Below are positions 9,973-18,634 of a DNA stretch of 64,000 nt, piece after piece. The stretch spans positions 248,001 to 312,000 of the forward strand of contig NZ_JBALHR010000004.1 in assembly GCF_036964905.1 (NCBI RefSeq), read 5' to 3'. The translations under genes were made by a program, and so were the position numbers. The notes under the pieces were generated by a model. That model was not told the origin of the DNA. It saw only the letters and a list, made by a program, of their open reading frames with translations, and ran no database searches. The number at the start of each line of letters is the position of its first letter. Positions within the stretch are counted from its first letter, which is position 1. This DNA comes from Gemmobacter denitrificans. Its GTDB lineage: Bacteria; Pseudomonadota; Alphaproteobacteria; Rhodobacterales; Rhodobacteraceae.

Positions 9973-10913
9973 TGCTGTGCCCCGATCTCATCGCCCACCT
10001 GCAGGCCGGACAGGATTTCCACCATCTCGACCCCGTTCACCAGATGCCGCTGGCCGGGCACCACAACCCGTTCCCCGTCGGAAAGTTGCAGGTAATCCAG
10101 ACCCATACGCGACAGGACAGCGGCCGATGGCACAAGCAGGGCCTGCCGCTGCCCCACTGGCAGTTTGACCACGACGCGCGCATCGACAAAGGCATCTGAC
10201 AGGCCCGGCAGATCGACATCGGCCAGAACACGACCATTTTCGATCAGCGGATAGATGCGGGCCAGCGTTCCATTGGCTGGCCCGGCGGGGGTTTCCACCT
10301 CCAGCGCGGCACCTTGCTGCAGCAGGCTGGCATGCCGTTCCGGCACGGCCAGCCGCAGGAAGAACCCGCCGCCGCCGATGGTCACCACCGCCTCGCCCGG
10401 CAGGATCACCGCACCCACCGCCTGTGGCACCTGCAGCACCCGGCCCGCCACCGGCGCGATGATGCGCCCCTCGGCCTCTTGCTGTTCCAGCACCCGGGCC
10501 TGTGCCTGTTGTGCCGCGATCTGACCGGTCAACACATCGACCTGCGTGCGCAGGGCATCCAGCCGCTGCACCGTGCTGACCCCGCGCTTCAACAGGTCTT
10601 CGCCGCGTTGCAATTCGGTCCGGGCATTGGCCAACTGCGCCTGCAAGGCCTCGATCTGCGCTTGCACGGCGGCGATCTGGAAGGTCAGCTTGTCATCGAC
10701 GATCCGGCCCAGTTCCTGCCCGGCCGCGACCCGGTCGCCCTCGACCAGGTTCAGCGCGACCAGCGTGCCACCGATGCGGGCGCGGGCGGGCAGGCGATCC
10801 TTCGCCTCTACCCGTCCATAAACCGGTTTCCAGTCGGTTACGGTCTGAAACGCCACAGGTTCTGCCGCCAATGGCGAGGTAAACAGGCATGTCAGCAGAA
10901 GGGCGCGCAGCAT
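9969..10913 (-). CDS. Periplasmic adaptor (membrane fusion) subunit of RND pump
   Basis: A 314-residue HlyD/AcrA-type adaptor linking the inner-membrane pump to an outer-membrane channel. The ATG at 10913 is chosen over the longer open frame because it gives a signal peptide (MLRALLLTCLFTSPLAAEP) and is preceded by a GAGG ribosome site; the longer form would be translated through the upstream inverted repeat. The protein shows a lipoyl-like half (GTLVALNLVEGDRVAAGQEL), a heptad-rich alpha-hairpin (about residues 80-150), the second lipoyl half (EGRIIAPVAGRVLQV), and a beta-barrel region. First gene of a two-gene operon with the RND permease. Confidence 0.88.
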   Translation of the reverse strand: MLRALLLTCLFTSPLAAEPVAFQTVTDWKPVYGRVEAKDRLPARARIGGTLVALNLVEGDRVAAGQELGRIVDDKLTFQIAAVQAQIEALQAQLANARTELQRGEDLLKRGVSTVQRLDALRTQVDVLTGQIAAQQAQARVLEQQEAEGRIIAPVAGRVLQVPQAVGAVILPGEAVVTIGGGGFFLRLAVPERHASLLQQGAALEVETPAGPANGTLARIYPLIENGRVLADVDLPGLSDAFVDARVVVKLPVGQRQALLVPSAAVLSRMGLDYLQLSDGERVVVPGQRHLVNGVEMVEILSGLQVGDEIGAQQ

Positions 10914-10922
10914 GGGAACCTC

Positions 10923-10960
10923 GGGATGATTATATTCAGCATTGTGAATATAATCATCCC
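10923..10960. promoter_or_regulatory. Perfect 16-bp inverted repeat upstream of RND operon (operator)
   Basis: The arms GGGATGATTATATTCA (10923-10938) and TGAATATAATCATCCC (10945-10960) are perfect reverse complements around a six-base spacer, ending nine bases before the adaptor ATG. The centre reads ATTC-N8-GAAT, the pattern I recall for SqrR/BigR-type ArsR-family repressors in Rhodobacter relatives. On the minus strand a TTGCAA (10968-10973) and TATATT (10947-10952, 15-base spacing) could be -35 and -10, so a repressor bound here would cover the promoter. It is AT-rich compared with the surroundings. Repressor identity is inference. Confidence 0.75.
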
Positions 10961-10976
10961 GCGTGAATTGCAAGCC

Positions 10977-11759
10977 TTAGAACCCGTTCAGACAAGCCGC
11001 GATCAAGGGGGATGCCGGATCGGCCAAGGCGTCGATCACATCGAAATGATGGCGCCCCGGATCGACCGTCCAGCCGCAATTCCAGGCTTCTGACAACAAC
11101 CGGGCCTGCCAGAGGAAGGACGGGCGTTCCTGTCCGCCCACCCAGACATGCGCCTGCACCCCGGCCCGCAGTGACAGCAGTGCCGGGCTTTCCGCCGCCA
11201 CCTCGGCCGCATCCAGCTTCAGGCGGGTATTCATTTCGGTCTGCATCAAGGGGGCCAGATCGGACAGCGGCGAGATCGGCACAACGCGGTGCAGGTGGGG
11301 CAGGGCCTGATCGGCGCAGCCCATCCGCGCCGACAGATGCCCGCCTGCCGAATGGCCGGTGATGACTACGGGCAGGCCGGGCAGCCGGACAGAGGCCACC
11401 TCGACCGCGCGGGCGATTTCCTGCGTCATGGTGGCAATGCGCGCCTCGGGCGCAAGGGTATAGGATGGCATCGCCACCGCCCATCCCCGCGCCAGCGCCC
11501 CGGCGGCCAGATGCGACCATGTCTCACGCCCGAAGGCCAGCCAATAGCCGCCATGGACAAAGACCAGCAACCCGCGGGCTGTACCTTCGGGCAAGAACAG
11601 GTCCAGCGCCTGCCGTGCACCCGGCCCGTAGGCGATACCGGTTTCGGCCCGGGCACCAAGGCCATCGCGAAAGGCCGCTGCCGCTGTGGCCCATCTCGGC
11701 GGATACTGGTCTGCCCCGGGAATGAAAGCCCCATTGGCATAAGCCCTGTCCATATCCAT
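10977..11759 (-). CDS. Alpha/beta hydrolase, kynurenine-formamidase/esterase-like
   Basis: A 260-residue serine hydrolase. It carries the oxyanion motif HGGYW (residues 69-73) that is characteristic of arylformamidase and hormone-sensitive-lipase-like esterases, and the nucleophile elbow GHSAGG (Ser127), with a candidate acid and the C-terminal histidine in GRHHFDVID. The ATG at 11759 is preferred because a GGGGGGAA ribosome site sits five bases upstream; a further in-frame ATG lies two codons later. It is on the same strand and upstream of the RND operon but separated from it by the inverted repeat, so it is probably transcribed separately. Kynurenine formamidase is possible but no tryptophan-degradation genes are adjacent. 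Confidence 0.8.
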   Translation of the reverse strand: MDMDRAYANGAFIPGADQYPPRWATAAAAFRDGLGARAETGIAYGPGARQALDLFLPEGTARGLLVFVHGGYWLAFGRETWSHLAAGALARGWAVAMPSYTLAPEARIATMTQEIARAVEVASVRLPGLPVVITGHSAGGHLSARMGCADQALPHLHRVVPISPLSDLAPLMQTEMNTRLKLDAAEVAAESPALLSLRAGVQAHVWVGGQERPSFLWQARLLSEAWNCGWTVDPGRHHFDVIDALADPASPLIAACLNGF

Positions 11760-11855
11760 ATCGCTTCCCCCCAAACTGTCGCGGCATCCTTTCTGCCGGG
11801 CGGAACACGGTCAAGCCCACATATGCCGATGATCCGGTCTGTGCGGGCGGCAAAG

Positions 11856-12320
11856 CTATCGCGCGGCGGTCGCGCCTTGCAGCACCGAGGCCTGAACCGC
11901 CGCGCTGCGCAGCATGTCGGCCAATGTCAGGCTGTCGATCAGCACCAGATAGCTGTAGAAGATTTCCGCAAAGACACGGCGGATGCGGCAGCTTTCCTCA
12001 TCGGCGCAATCTTCGCAGCGCTGATAGCTGTGGCGGCTCAGGCATTGCAGCGGGGCAATCGGCCCGTCGATCAGGCGCAACAGTTCCGAAATCGACACCT
12101 GCGCCGGGTCTTTCACCAGCACATACCCCCCAGATCGCCCCCGAATCGATGCGATGACGCCAGCATTGCGGATATCCAGCAGGATATGTTCAAGAAAGCG
12201 TTTGGGCACATTGGCCCGTTGCGCGACCTCTTCGATCCGCAACGCGCTGCCCGCCCCGGCCTTTTCATCGGCCAGCACCAGAAGTGCCTTCAAGGCGTAT
12301 TTCATCCGTTGCGTGATCAT
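11856..12320 (-). CDS. Rrf2-family transcriptional regulator with four clustered cysteines
   Basis: A 154-residue DNA-binding protein. The N-terminal winged helix-turn-helix (MKYALKALLVLA, then VPKRFLEHILLDIRNAGVIASIRGRSGGYVL) is typical of the IscR/NsrR/RirA/CymR family. The sensor part holds Cys93, Cys102, Cys105 and Cys111 (C-x8-C-x2-C-x5-C), which does not match the three-cysteine spacing of IscR exactly, so it could bind an iron-sulfur cluster or act as a thiol switch. It lies 49 bases downstream of phoB on the same strand but is unlikely to be functionally part of the phosphate operon. Its targets cannot be read from the context. Confidence 0.85.
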   Translation of the reverse strand: MITQRMKYALKALLVLADEKAGAGSALRIEEVAQRANVPKRFLEHILLDIRNAGVIASIRGRSGGYVLVKDPAQVSISELLRLIDGPIAPLQCLSRHSYQRCEDCADEESCRIRRVFAEIFYSYLVLIDSLTLADMLRSAAVQASVLQGATAAR

Positions 12321-12369
12321 GCGGCATGCTAACCACGCAACGGTCGGTTTTCAATCGGGTTTCCCGGTC

Positions 12370-13062
12370 TCAGCCCAAGGCATAGCCCGCACCGCGCACG
12401 GTGCGCAGCGGGTCTTCCCCTCCGAACTGGCACAGAGACTTGCGCAGGCGCCCGATATGCACATCGACCGTGCGGGTATCGACATAGATGTCGCGGCCCC
12501 AGACACGATCAAGCAGCGCTTCGCGGCTCCAGACCCGGCCCGGCTTTTCCATGAAGGTGGACAGCAGGCGGAATTCGGTCGGGCCCAGTTTCAGGATATT
12601 GTTCGACCGATACACGCGATGGGTTTCGGGATCGAGACGGATATCCGCAAATTCCAGCACCACGCCCGCGGTCGAGGGGCGCACCCGACGCAGTTGCGCC
12701 CTGGCACGGGCCATCAGTTCCAGCACCGAATAGGGCTTGATGACATAGTCATCCGCCCCGGTTTCAAGACCGCGCACCCGATCCACCTCTTCGGCCCGGG
12801 CCGAAAGCAGGATGATCGGAATACCGCGCGTCTCGGGCCGCATCTTCAGGCGGCGGCACACTTCGATGCCCGACAGTTTCGGCATCATCCAATCCAGAAT
12901 AATGATGTCGGGAGGCGATTCCTCGACCAGCATCAACGCTTCCTCGCCGTCGCCAGCCTGAGCAACCTCGAAGCCTTCGGCATCGAGGTTGTAGGCCAGA
13001 ACTTCGCGTTGCGCCGGCTCGTCTTCGACCAGAAGAACGGTAGGTCTGTCCTGCGCGGCCAT
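12370..13062 (-). CDS. phoB: Phosphate regulon response regulator PhoB
   Basis: A 230-residue OmpR-type response regulator that activates phosphate-starvation genes by binding Pho boxes. The receiver domain has the acidic pocket VEDEP and the phosphoacceptor aspartate in IIILDWMMP (about Asp57); the C-terminal winged helix includes LGPTEFRLLSTFMEKPGRVWSREALLDRVWG and the DVHIGRLRKSL recognition region. The ATG at 13062 is used; one codon earlier a TTG is also in frame. It starts four bases after the phoU stop, so it is the last gene of the pst-pho operon. The partner kinase PhoR is not in the window. Confidence 0.95.
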   Translation of the reverse strand: MAAQDRPTVLLVEDEPAQREVLAYNLDAEGFEVAQAGDGEEALMLVEESPPDIIILDWMMPKLSGIEVCRRLKMRPETRGIPIILLSARAEEVDRVRGLETGADDYVIKPYSVLELMARARAQLRRVRPSTAGVVLEFADIRLDPETHRVYRSNNILKLGPTEFRLLSTFMEKPGRVWSREALLDRVWGRDIYVDTRTVDVHIGRLRKSLCQFGGEDPLRTVRGAGYALG

Positions 13063-13066
13063 CAAG

Positions 13067-13783
13067 TCACTCCGCCGCGCCGAACTGGGACGGGTTGGCC
13101 CCTTTCGGGCGCTCTTCCTCGGGCAGCCTGCCCGTGACCAGATAGATCACCTGTTCGGCGATCCCGGTCGCATGGTCGCCCACGCGCTCGATGTTCTTGG
13201 CGATGAAATGCAAATGCATGCTGGCGCTGATGTTGCGCGCGTCTTCCATCATATGCGTCAGGAATTCGCGAAACAGCCCGTCATACATCTGATCGACCTC
13301 GCGGTCGCGGCGACGCACATCATCGGCCATCGCGGCGTCACGGGCGATATAGGCGTCCAGCGCATCCTTCAGCAGGCCAACGACCGATTTGGTCATGCGG
13401 CGCACGCTGCCAGTGGCACCGGGCACGACGGGCATGTCGGCCAGAACGGTGCTGCGCTTGGCCATGTTCTTGGCATAATCGCCGCAGCGTTCCAGATTGG
13501 CGGCAATACGCATCACGCTCAGCACGGTGCGCAGGTCGCTGGCGGTGGGGCCACGCAGGGCGATCAGACGGGCGCATTCAGTCTGGATCTGCTCTTCCAG
13601 CGAGTCAATGGCCTTGTCGCCTTCGCGAACCCGGGCGGCCAGTTCGGCGTCCCGGGTATCCAGCGCCTGAGCCGCATCCAGCATCGCCGCCTCGACCAGA
13701 CCGCCCATCTTCATGACCATGGCCTGCACGGCTTCCAGATCGTGATCAAAGGCAGAACGGATATGGGGATCGGTGTTCATCAT
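13067..13783 (-). CDS. phoU: Phosphate signalling protein PhoU
   Basis: A 238-residue all-helical cytoplasmic protein that links the PstSCAB transporter to PhoR/PhoB signalling and keeps the regulon repressed under phosphate excess. It contains the two repeated PhoU three-helix bundles, with metal-binding acidic motifs of the form RDREVDQMYDGLFRE and EGDKAIDSLEEQIQ. GAGGAG lies eight bases upstream of the start. It sits between pstB and phoB on the same strand with short gaps. Confidence 0.95.
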   Translation of the reverse strand: MMNTDPHIRSAFDHDLEAVQAMVMKMGGLVEAAMLDAAQALDTRDAELAARVREGDKAIDSLEEQIQTECARLIALRGPTASDLRTVLSVMRIAANLERCGDYAKNMAKRSTVLADMPVVPGATGSVRRMTKSVVGLLKDALDAYIARDAAMADDVRRRDREVDQMYDGLFREFLTHMMEDARNISASMHLHFIAKNIERVGDHATGIAEQVIYLVTGRLPEEERPKGANPSQFGAAE

Positions 13784-13795
13784 CGCACGTACTCC

Positions 13796-14593
13796 TCAGC
13801 CGATCCGGCCGGTGATGTAGGACTCGGTCCGCGGGTCCTTGGGATTGGTGAAGATCTGGCCGGTTTCGCCGTATTCCACCAGATGCCCCATATGGAAGAA
13901 GGCGGTGCGCTGGCTGACCCGCGCGGCCTGCTGCATCGAGTGCGTCACGATCACCACCGAGAAATGGGCCCGCAACTCGTCGATCAGCTCTTCGACCTGC
14001 GCCGTGGCGATGGGGTCAAGGGCCGAACAGGGTTCGTCCATCAGCAGGACTTCGGGGCTGGTGGCAACCGCGCGGGCAATACACAGGCGCTGCTGCTGAC
14101 CACCCGACAGGCCAGTGCCGGGCGCATTCAGCCGGTCCTTCACCTCGTTCCAGAGCGCGGCCTTCCGCAGGCTGGTCTCGACGATCTCGTCCATTTCCGC
14201 CTTGTTGCGGGTCAGGCCGTGGATCTTGGGGCCGTAGGCCACATTGTCATAGATCGACTTGGGGAAGGGGTTCGGCTTCTGGAACACCATGCCGACCCGG
14301 GCGCGCAGTGTCACCGGATCGACGCGCTTGTCATAGATATCCTCGCCATCCAGCTTGATCTCGCCCACCACGCGCGCCACCGAAACGGTGTCGTTCATGC
14401 GGTTGAGGCAACGCAGGAAGGTGGATTTGCCGCAGCCCGAGGGGCCGATGAAGGCCGTCACGGTATTGGCCAGGATATCGGCATCGACATCCTTCAATGC
14501 GTGGTTTTCGTCATAATAAACCTGGACGCCACGGGCGGTCATTTTCGCGGTCTCGGTGGACACGGTTCTCTCCACAATTCGCATATCGTTCAT
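13796..14593 (-). CDS. pstB: Phosphate ABC transporter ATP-binding protein PstB
   Basis: A 265-residue ATPase of the high-affinity phosphate importer. It has Walker A GPSGCGKSTFLRC, the ABC signature LSGGQQQRLCIARA, Walker B VLLMDEPCSALDP and the switch histidine in VIVTHSMQQAARVS. The ATG at 14593 is chosen because AAGGTGA lies just upstream; a GTG three codons earlier is the alternative. It follows pstA closely within the pstSCAB-phoU-phoB operon. Confidence 0.96.
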   Translation of the reverse strand: MNDMRIVERTVSTETAKMTARGVQVYYDENHALKDVDADILANTVTAFIGPSGCGKSTFLRCLNRMNDTVSVARVVGEIKLDGEDIYDKRVDPVTLRARVGMVFQKPNPFPKSIYDNVAYGPKIHGLTRNKAEMDEIVETSLRKAALWNEVKDRLNAPGTGLSGGQQQRLCIARAVATSPEVLLMDEPCSALDPIATAQVEELIDELRAHFSVVIVTHSMQQAARVSQRTAFFHMGHLVEYGETGQIFTNPKDPRTESYITGRIG

Positions 14594-14603
14594 TTGGCTC
14601 ACC

Positions 14604-15956
14604 TTACCAGCGACGTTCGAAGCGGCGGCGCAGCAGGATGGCGGCCGCGTTCATGATGACAAGGAACACAAGCAGCACGATGATCGCACCGGACGAGCGT
14701 TCAAGGAAGGCCGGATCGGCACGCGAGGCCCAGGAATAGACCTGCACGGGCAGGGCGGTTGCCGGGTCCATCACGCCCCCGTCAAACGGGCCTGCGGGGT
14801 AGTTGGTCACGAAGGCCACCATGCCCACCAGCAGCAGCGGCGCGGTTTCGCCAAGCGCCGATGCCAGACCAAGGATGGTGCCGGTCAGGATGCCTGGTGC
14901 GGCCAGCGGCAGCACATGGTGGAACACCGTCTGCATCTTCGACGCACCGATGCCAAGCGCCGCATCGCGGATCGACGGCGGAACAGCGCGGATCGCGGAA
15001 CGGGTGGCGATGATGATGGTCGGCAGCGTCATCAGCGAGATCACCAGTGCCCCGACAAGCGCCGAAGATTGCGGCAGACCGCCAAAGTTGATGAAGATCG
15101 CCAGACCCAGAATACCGAACACGATCGACGGCACGGCGGCAAGGTTGGAGATATTCACCTCGATCAGGTCGGTGATGCGGTTCTTGGGGGCGAATTCCTC
15201 AAGATAGATCGAGGCTGCCACACCGACAGGCAGGGTGAAGATCAGCACCAGCGCCATCAGATACAGCGATCCGATGATTGCCACGCCCAGGCCGGCAGCT
15301 TCTGGCCGGGTATCAGACGCGTCAGGGTTGGTCAGGAACCCCATGTTGAAGCCGGTGGACAGGATACCGGCATCACGCAGGCGGTCGGCCAGATCAAGCT
15401 GTGCCGGGGTCACGTTGGAATCGCGCTCGGCGGTTTCACGGGTGACGCGGCCCTTGATATAGCCGTCGATCCGGCCGTTGGTGTAGATCTTCACATCAAT
15501 GGTCTGGCCGACCAGCGACGTATCGGCCAGGACCTGATCGCGCAGCTGGGCCGGGCCGTCCTTCGACAGCATGTTCGTGATGTCCTTTTCGGACATCCCG
15601 GCGGTGTCGATGCCGCGGGCCTGAATTTCAGCCAGCAGGCCTGCCGCCAGCAGCTTGCCATAGCCCACCGTGGTGACCTTGGCCATGTCGTCGCGGTTGC
15701 GGGTGCCCTTCTTGTCCACAACAGTTTCGGTGATTTCCACCGGGAAGGCGACCGTCGTCTGACGGAAGGCCGACACGCCATCGCGGAAGATGGTGAAGAG
15801 CATGATTGCCAGCGTCAGCAGGGCCACGACAACAGCAAGGATGCCATAGGTGCGGAAACGGGTCTCGGCGGAGTTGCGGCGCTTCATCAGGCTGCTTTGC
15901 TCGTAAAGCGAGCCATGCATCTGCCGCGCGGGGCCGGGCGTTGCGGTATCGGTCAT
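14604..15956 (-). CDS. pstA: Phosphate ABC transporter permease PstA
   Basis: A 450-residue inner-membrane permease. After a cytoplasmic N-terminus and a first helix (TYGILAVVVALLTLAIMLF) there is a periplasmic insertion of about 180 residues of the kind annotated as DUF3333 in alphaproteobacteria. The remaining helices carry the coupling motif that contacts PstB (DAALGIGASKMQTVFHHVLPLAAPG). It is longer than enterobacterial PstA for this reason only. The start overlaps the pstC stop by four bases. Confidence 0.95.
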   Translation of the reverse strand: MTDTATPGPARQMHGSLYEQSSLMKRRNSAETRFRTYGILAVVVALLTLAIMLFTIFRDGVSAFRQTTVAFPVEITETVVDKKGTRNRDDMAKVTTVGYGKLLAAGLLAEIQARGIDTAGMSEKDITNMLSKDGPAQLRDQVLADTSLVGQTIDVKIYTNGRIDGYIKGRVTRETAERDSNVTPAQLDLADRLRDAGILSTGFNMGFLTNPDASDTRPEAAGLGVAIIGSLYLMALVLIFTLPVGVAASIYLEEFAPKNRITDLIEVNISNLAAVPSIVFGILGLAIFINFGGLPQSSALVGALVISLMTLPTIIIATRSAIRAVPPSIRDAALGIGASKMQTVFHHVLPLAAPGILTGTILGLASALGETAPLLLVGMVAFVTNYPAGPFDGGVMDPATALPVQVYSWASRADPAFLERSSGAIIVLLVFLVIMNAAAILLRRRFERRW

Positions 15957-17413
15957 TCGTATTGCTCCCGGTACTTGCGCACAATGAAGAGCGCGAGAAC
16001 GTTCAGGCCGAGGGTGATGAGGAACAGCGTGATGCCAAGTGCGAAGGCCACCAGCGTTTCGGGCGAGTTGAACTCGGTGTCACCGGTCAGCTGACCCACG
16101 ATCTTCACCGTCATGGTGGTCATCGCTTCGAACGGGTTGAGCGACAGTTTCGCAACTGCACCCGCGCCCATGGTCACGATCATGGTTTCCCCGATCGCGC
16201 GGCTGGCCGCCATCAGCACCGCACCCATGATGCCGGGCAGGGCGGCAGGCAGAACCACCTGACGGATGGTTTCCGATTTGGTGGCCCCCAGACCCAGCGA
16301 CCCGTCGCGCATGGATTGCGGGACCGAATTGATGATGTCATCGGTCAACGACGAGATGAAGGGGATGTTCAGGATACCGATCACGATCCCGGCGGTCATC
16401 ACTGAAGACCCGGAGTCGCCCAGGCCGGTCGGTTGGGCGAAATAGTCGCGCAGCAGCGGGCCGACCGTCACCAGCGCGAACAGGCCGAACACCACGGTGG
16501 GGATGCCTGCGATCACCTCGATCAGCGGCTTGATGACATTGCGCACCTTCTTGGGCGCATATTCGGCAGTGTAGATCGCGGCGAACAGACCCAGCGGCAC
16601 GGCCACCAGCATCGACACCACGGTGATGTACAGCGTCCCCCACAGCAGTGGCAGGAAGCCCAGCTCCGACCCGCCCCGGAATTGCGGGTTCCAGACGGTG
16701 CCAAAGTAGAATTCGGTGATCGGATACATGCCGAAGAAGCGGATCGATTCCGACAGCATCGACAGCACGATGCCGACCGTGGTCAGAATGGCGATCCCGG
16801 CCGCAGCAATGAACAGCCACAGCACGAAGCGTTCGGTCACGTTGCGGGCACGGAACTCGCGGTTGGTGCGCATCAGCGCGACCGACAGGCCCGCCAGCGC
16901 GGCCAGAATGACCACGATGCTCATCGCGAAGGCACCGGATTTCTGCATGTTCTTGTAGGCCTTGGCAGCCTCGAACACTTCGGGCTTCACCTCAGACCCA
17001 AGGGCTACGCCCACCGAAGCCAGACGGCCCCGGATATCGGACAGATCGGCGCGCATATCGACGATCTGCTGGTCGGACAACTGCCCGGCGGCCTGCAGGG
17101 CATCAAGGCCCCCGGCAATCCGGCGCACATCGGCCATGACCAGCTGCGCTGTGGTCGCATCGGGGGCGATCTGGGTGCCCAGCATGCCGACGACGCGGCT
17201 TTCGATCAGCGGGGCCTGAACCAGCAGCCACAGCGTCATCAATGCGAAAGCGGGCACGGCCGTGAACAGAAAGACCGCCTGGCCGTAATAGCCCGGCAGT
17301 GAATGAAGCTCGCGGGGGTTGCCCCCGGCGCTTTGCAGCGCACGCATGCGCCCGATGAAAAATCCTGCCAGCCCTAGGCCAAGCACGATCAGGGACAGAA
17401 GGCCGACGCTCAT
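15953..17413 (-). CDS. pstC: Phosphate ABC transporter permease PstC
   Basis: A 486-residue inner-membrane permease pairing with PstA. Two N-terminal helices flank a periplasmic segment (about residues 70-160), followed by the conserved permease core with the coupling loop GSLGLGATKSETIRQVVLPAALPG. The long N-terminal extension is common in alphaproteobacterial PstC. It lies 82 bases after pstS, with a strong hairpin in between that would lower its expression relative to the binding protein. Confidence 0.95.
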   Translation of the reverse strand: MSVGLLSLIVLGLGLAGFFIGRMRALQSAGGNPRELHSLPGYYGQAVFLFTAVPAFALMTLWLLVQAPLIESRVVGMLGTQIAPDATTAQLVMADVRRIAGGLDALQAAGQLSDQQIVDMRADLSDIRGRLASVGVALGSEVKPEVFEAAKAYKNMQKSGAFAMSIVVILAALAGLSVALMRTNREFRARNVTERFVLWLFIAAAGIAILTTVGIVLSMLSESIRFFGMYPITEFYFGTVWNPQFRGGSELGFLPLLWGTLYITVVSMLVAVPLGLFAAIYTAEYAPKKVRNVIKPLIEVIAGIPTVVFGLFALVTVGPLLRDYFAQPTGLGDSGSSVMTAGIVIGILNIPFISSLTDDIINSVPQSMRDGSLGLGATKSETIRQVVLPAALPGIMGAVLMAASRAIGETMIVTMGAGAVAKLSLNPFEAMTTMTVKIVGQLTGDTEFNSPETLVAFALGITLFLITLGLNVLALFIVRKYREQYE

Positions 17414-17460
17414 GGAATGTCCGATTGCTTTGGGAATACAACAGCGGCGAAAAGACGAAA

Positions 17461-17480
17461 GGGGCGCCCGAAGGCGCCCC
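17461..17480 (-). terminator. Intercistronic hairpin between pstS and pstC
   Basis: A perfect eight-base stem GGGGCGCC/GGCGCCCC with a four-base loop lies 15 bases after the pstS stop. On the transcribed strand it is followed by TTTCGTCTTTT, an imperfect U tract. It probably acts as a partial terminator or 3' stabiliser giving more PstS than permease, as is usual for binding-protein operons. Confidence 0.75.
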
Positions 17481-17495
17481 CCGGATCGTGTCAGA

Positions 17496-18536
17496 TCACT
17501 TCAGCGGACCCATCGGGGTCTTGTTGGCGATCATTTCCTGGGTCTTGGCCAGTTCCGGGTCCGACACCAGACCATAGGCAGCCAGCGGGCCATCGGGGCC
17601 AGCGATGTCATCCGACATGAAGAATTCAACATATTCCTGCAGGCCGGGGATCACACCCAGGTGGGCGTTCTTGACGTAGAAGTACAGCGGGCGCGACACC
17701 GGGTAGTCGCCCGACGAGATGGTTTCGACCGAAGGCACAACGCCGTTCATGGTGGCGACGCGCAGCTTGTCGGTGTTGTTCTGGTAGAACGACAGGCCGA
17801 ACACGCCGATGGCGTTCTTGGCAGCGTCGATGCGGGCCAGGGTCTCGGTGTAGTCGCCGTCGATGTCAACCGACAGACCGTCGGTGCGCAGCGCCATGCA
17901 GGCTTCCTCGGCCTTGTCTTCGTCGCCGCCATTGGCAGCCTTGAAGGCTTCATAAGCGCCCGAGTCTTCGCAGCCCTGCACGATCACTTTTTCGTCGAAC
18001 ACTTCGCGGGTGCCGTGCTTGGTGCCCGGGATGAAGGCCAGGATGTCCTGTGCCGGCAGAGCAGCGTCAACGTCAGCCCAGGTCTTGTTCGGGTTGGCGA
18101 CGATCTGGCCGTCCTTCACGATGTCCTTGGCCAGAGCGTTGAACCAATGGGTCGGCGTATAGGCAAATTCCGGGCCAGCCACGTCAGAGGCGAAAACGAT
18201 CCCGTCATAGCCGATGCGGACTTCCATGATCTCGGTCACGCCGTTCTGGGCGCAGAGGTCGATGTCCGACTGCTTGATGCGCGACGAGGAGTTCGCGATG
18301 TCGATGGTGTTTTCGCCCACACCTTCGCACAGTTTCTTGCGGCCGGCGCCCGAACCGCCACCTTCCACGACCGGGGTCGGGAAATCGGTGTTTTCGCCGA
18401 AGGCTTCGGCAACGATCTGCGCATAGGGCAGAACGGTCGAGGAACCAGCGATCTGGACGTTGTCGCGGGCATAGGCCACGCCGGTCGAGAGCGCTGCGAC
18501 CGCGAGGGTCGAAGTCGTGAGCGAGAGCAGTTTCAT
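17496..18536 (-). CDS. pstS: Periplasmic phosphate-binding protein PstS
   Basis: A 346-residue periplasmic solute-binding protein that delivers phosphate to PstCAB. The ATG at 18536 gives a signal peptide (MKLLSLTTSTLAVAALSTG, cleavage near VAYA-RD) and has AAGGAG upstream, so the longer open frame is not used. The N-terminal phosphate-binding loop is IAGSSTVLPYAQ, and GGGSGAGRKK and SSSRIKQSD are further ligand loops. First gene of the operon, with a candidate Pho box about 100 bases upstream. Confidence 0.95.
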   Translation of the reverse strand: MKLLSLTTSTLAVAALSTGVAYARDNVQIAGSSTVLPYAQIVAEAFGENTDFPTPVVEGGGSGAGRKKLCEGVGENTIDIANSSSRIKQSDIDLCAQNGVTEIMEVRIGYDGIVFASDVAGPEFAYTPTHWFNALAKDIVKDGQIVANPNKTWADVDAALPAQDILAFIPGTKHGTREVFDEKVIVQGCEDSGAYEAFKAANGGDEDKAEEACMALRTDGLSVDIDGDYTETLARIDAAKNAIGVFGLSFYQNNTDKLRVATMNGVVPSVETISSGDYPVSRPLYFYVKNAHLGVIPGLQEYVEFFMSDDIAGPDGPLAAYGLVSDPELAKTQEMIANKTPMGPLK

Positions 18537-18634
18537 CGGAGGCTCCTTGGGTTTTGCCACTACAGGCTGCTTGTCGTCAGGGTGGCGGTGGGCCGCCCTT
18601 GTTGCTTCGACTAGCGGGCATTTGTGAACCCTAT

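Noticed and set aside
7006..10095. A 1029-codon open frame antisense to the RND pump genes
   Set aside because: It is rich in His, Arg, Gln and Gly with no domain, and it mirrors the codon bias of the pump gene on the other strand. It is a shadow frame of GC-rich coding DNA.
6784..10913. Type I secretion machinery for the nearby RTX proteins
   Set aside because: The inner-membrane partner is an RND permease with a proton-relay Asp pair, not an ABC ATPase, so it is not a T1SS.
14556..16094. A 512-codon open frame antisense to pstA
   Set aside because: Shadow of the permease gene; no ribosome site or domain.
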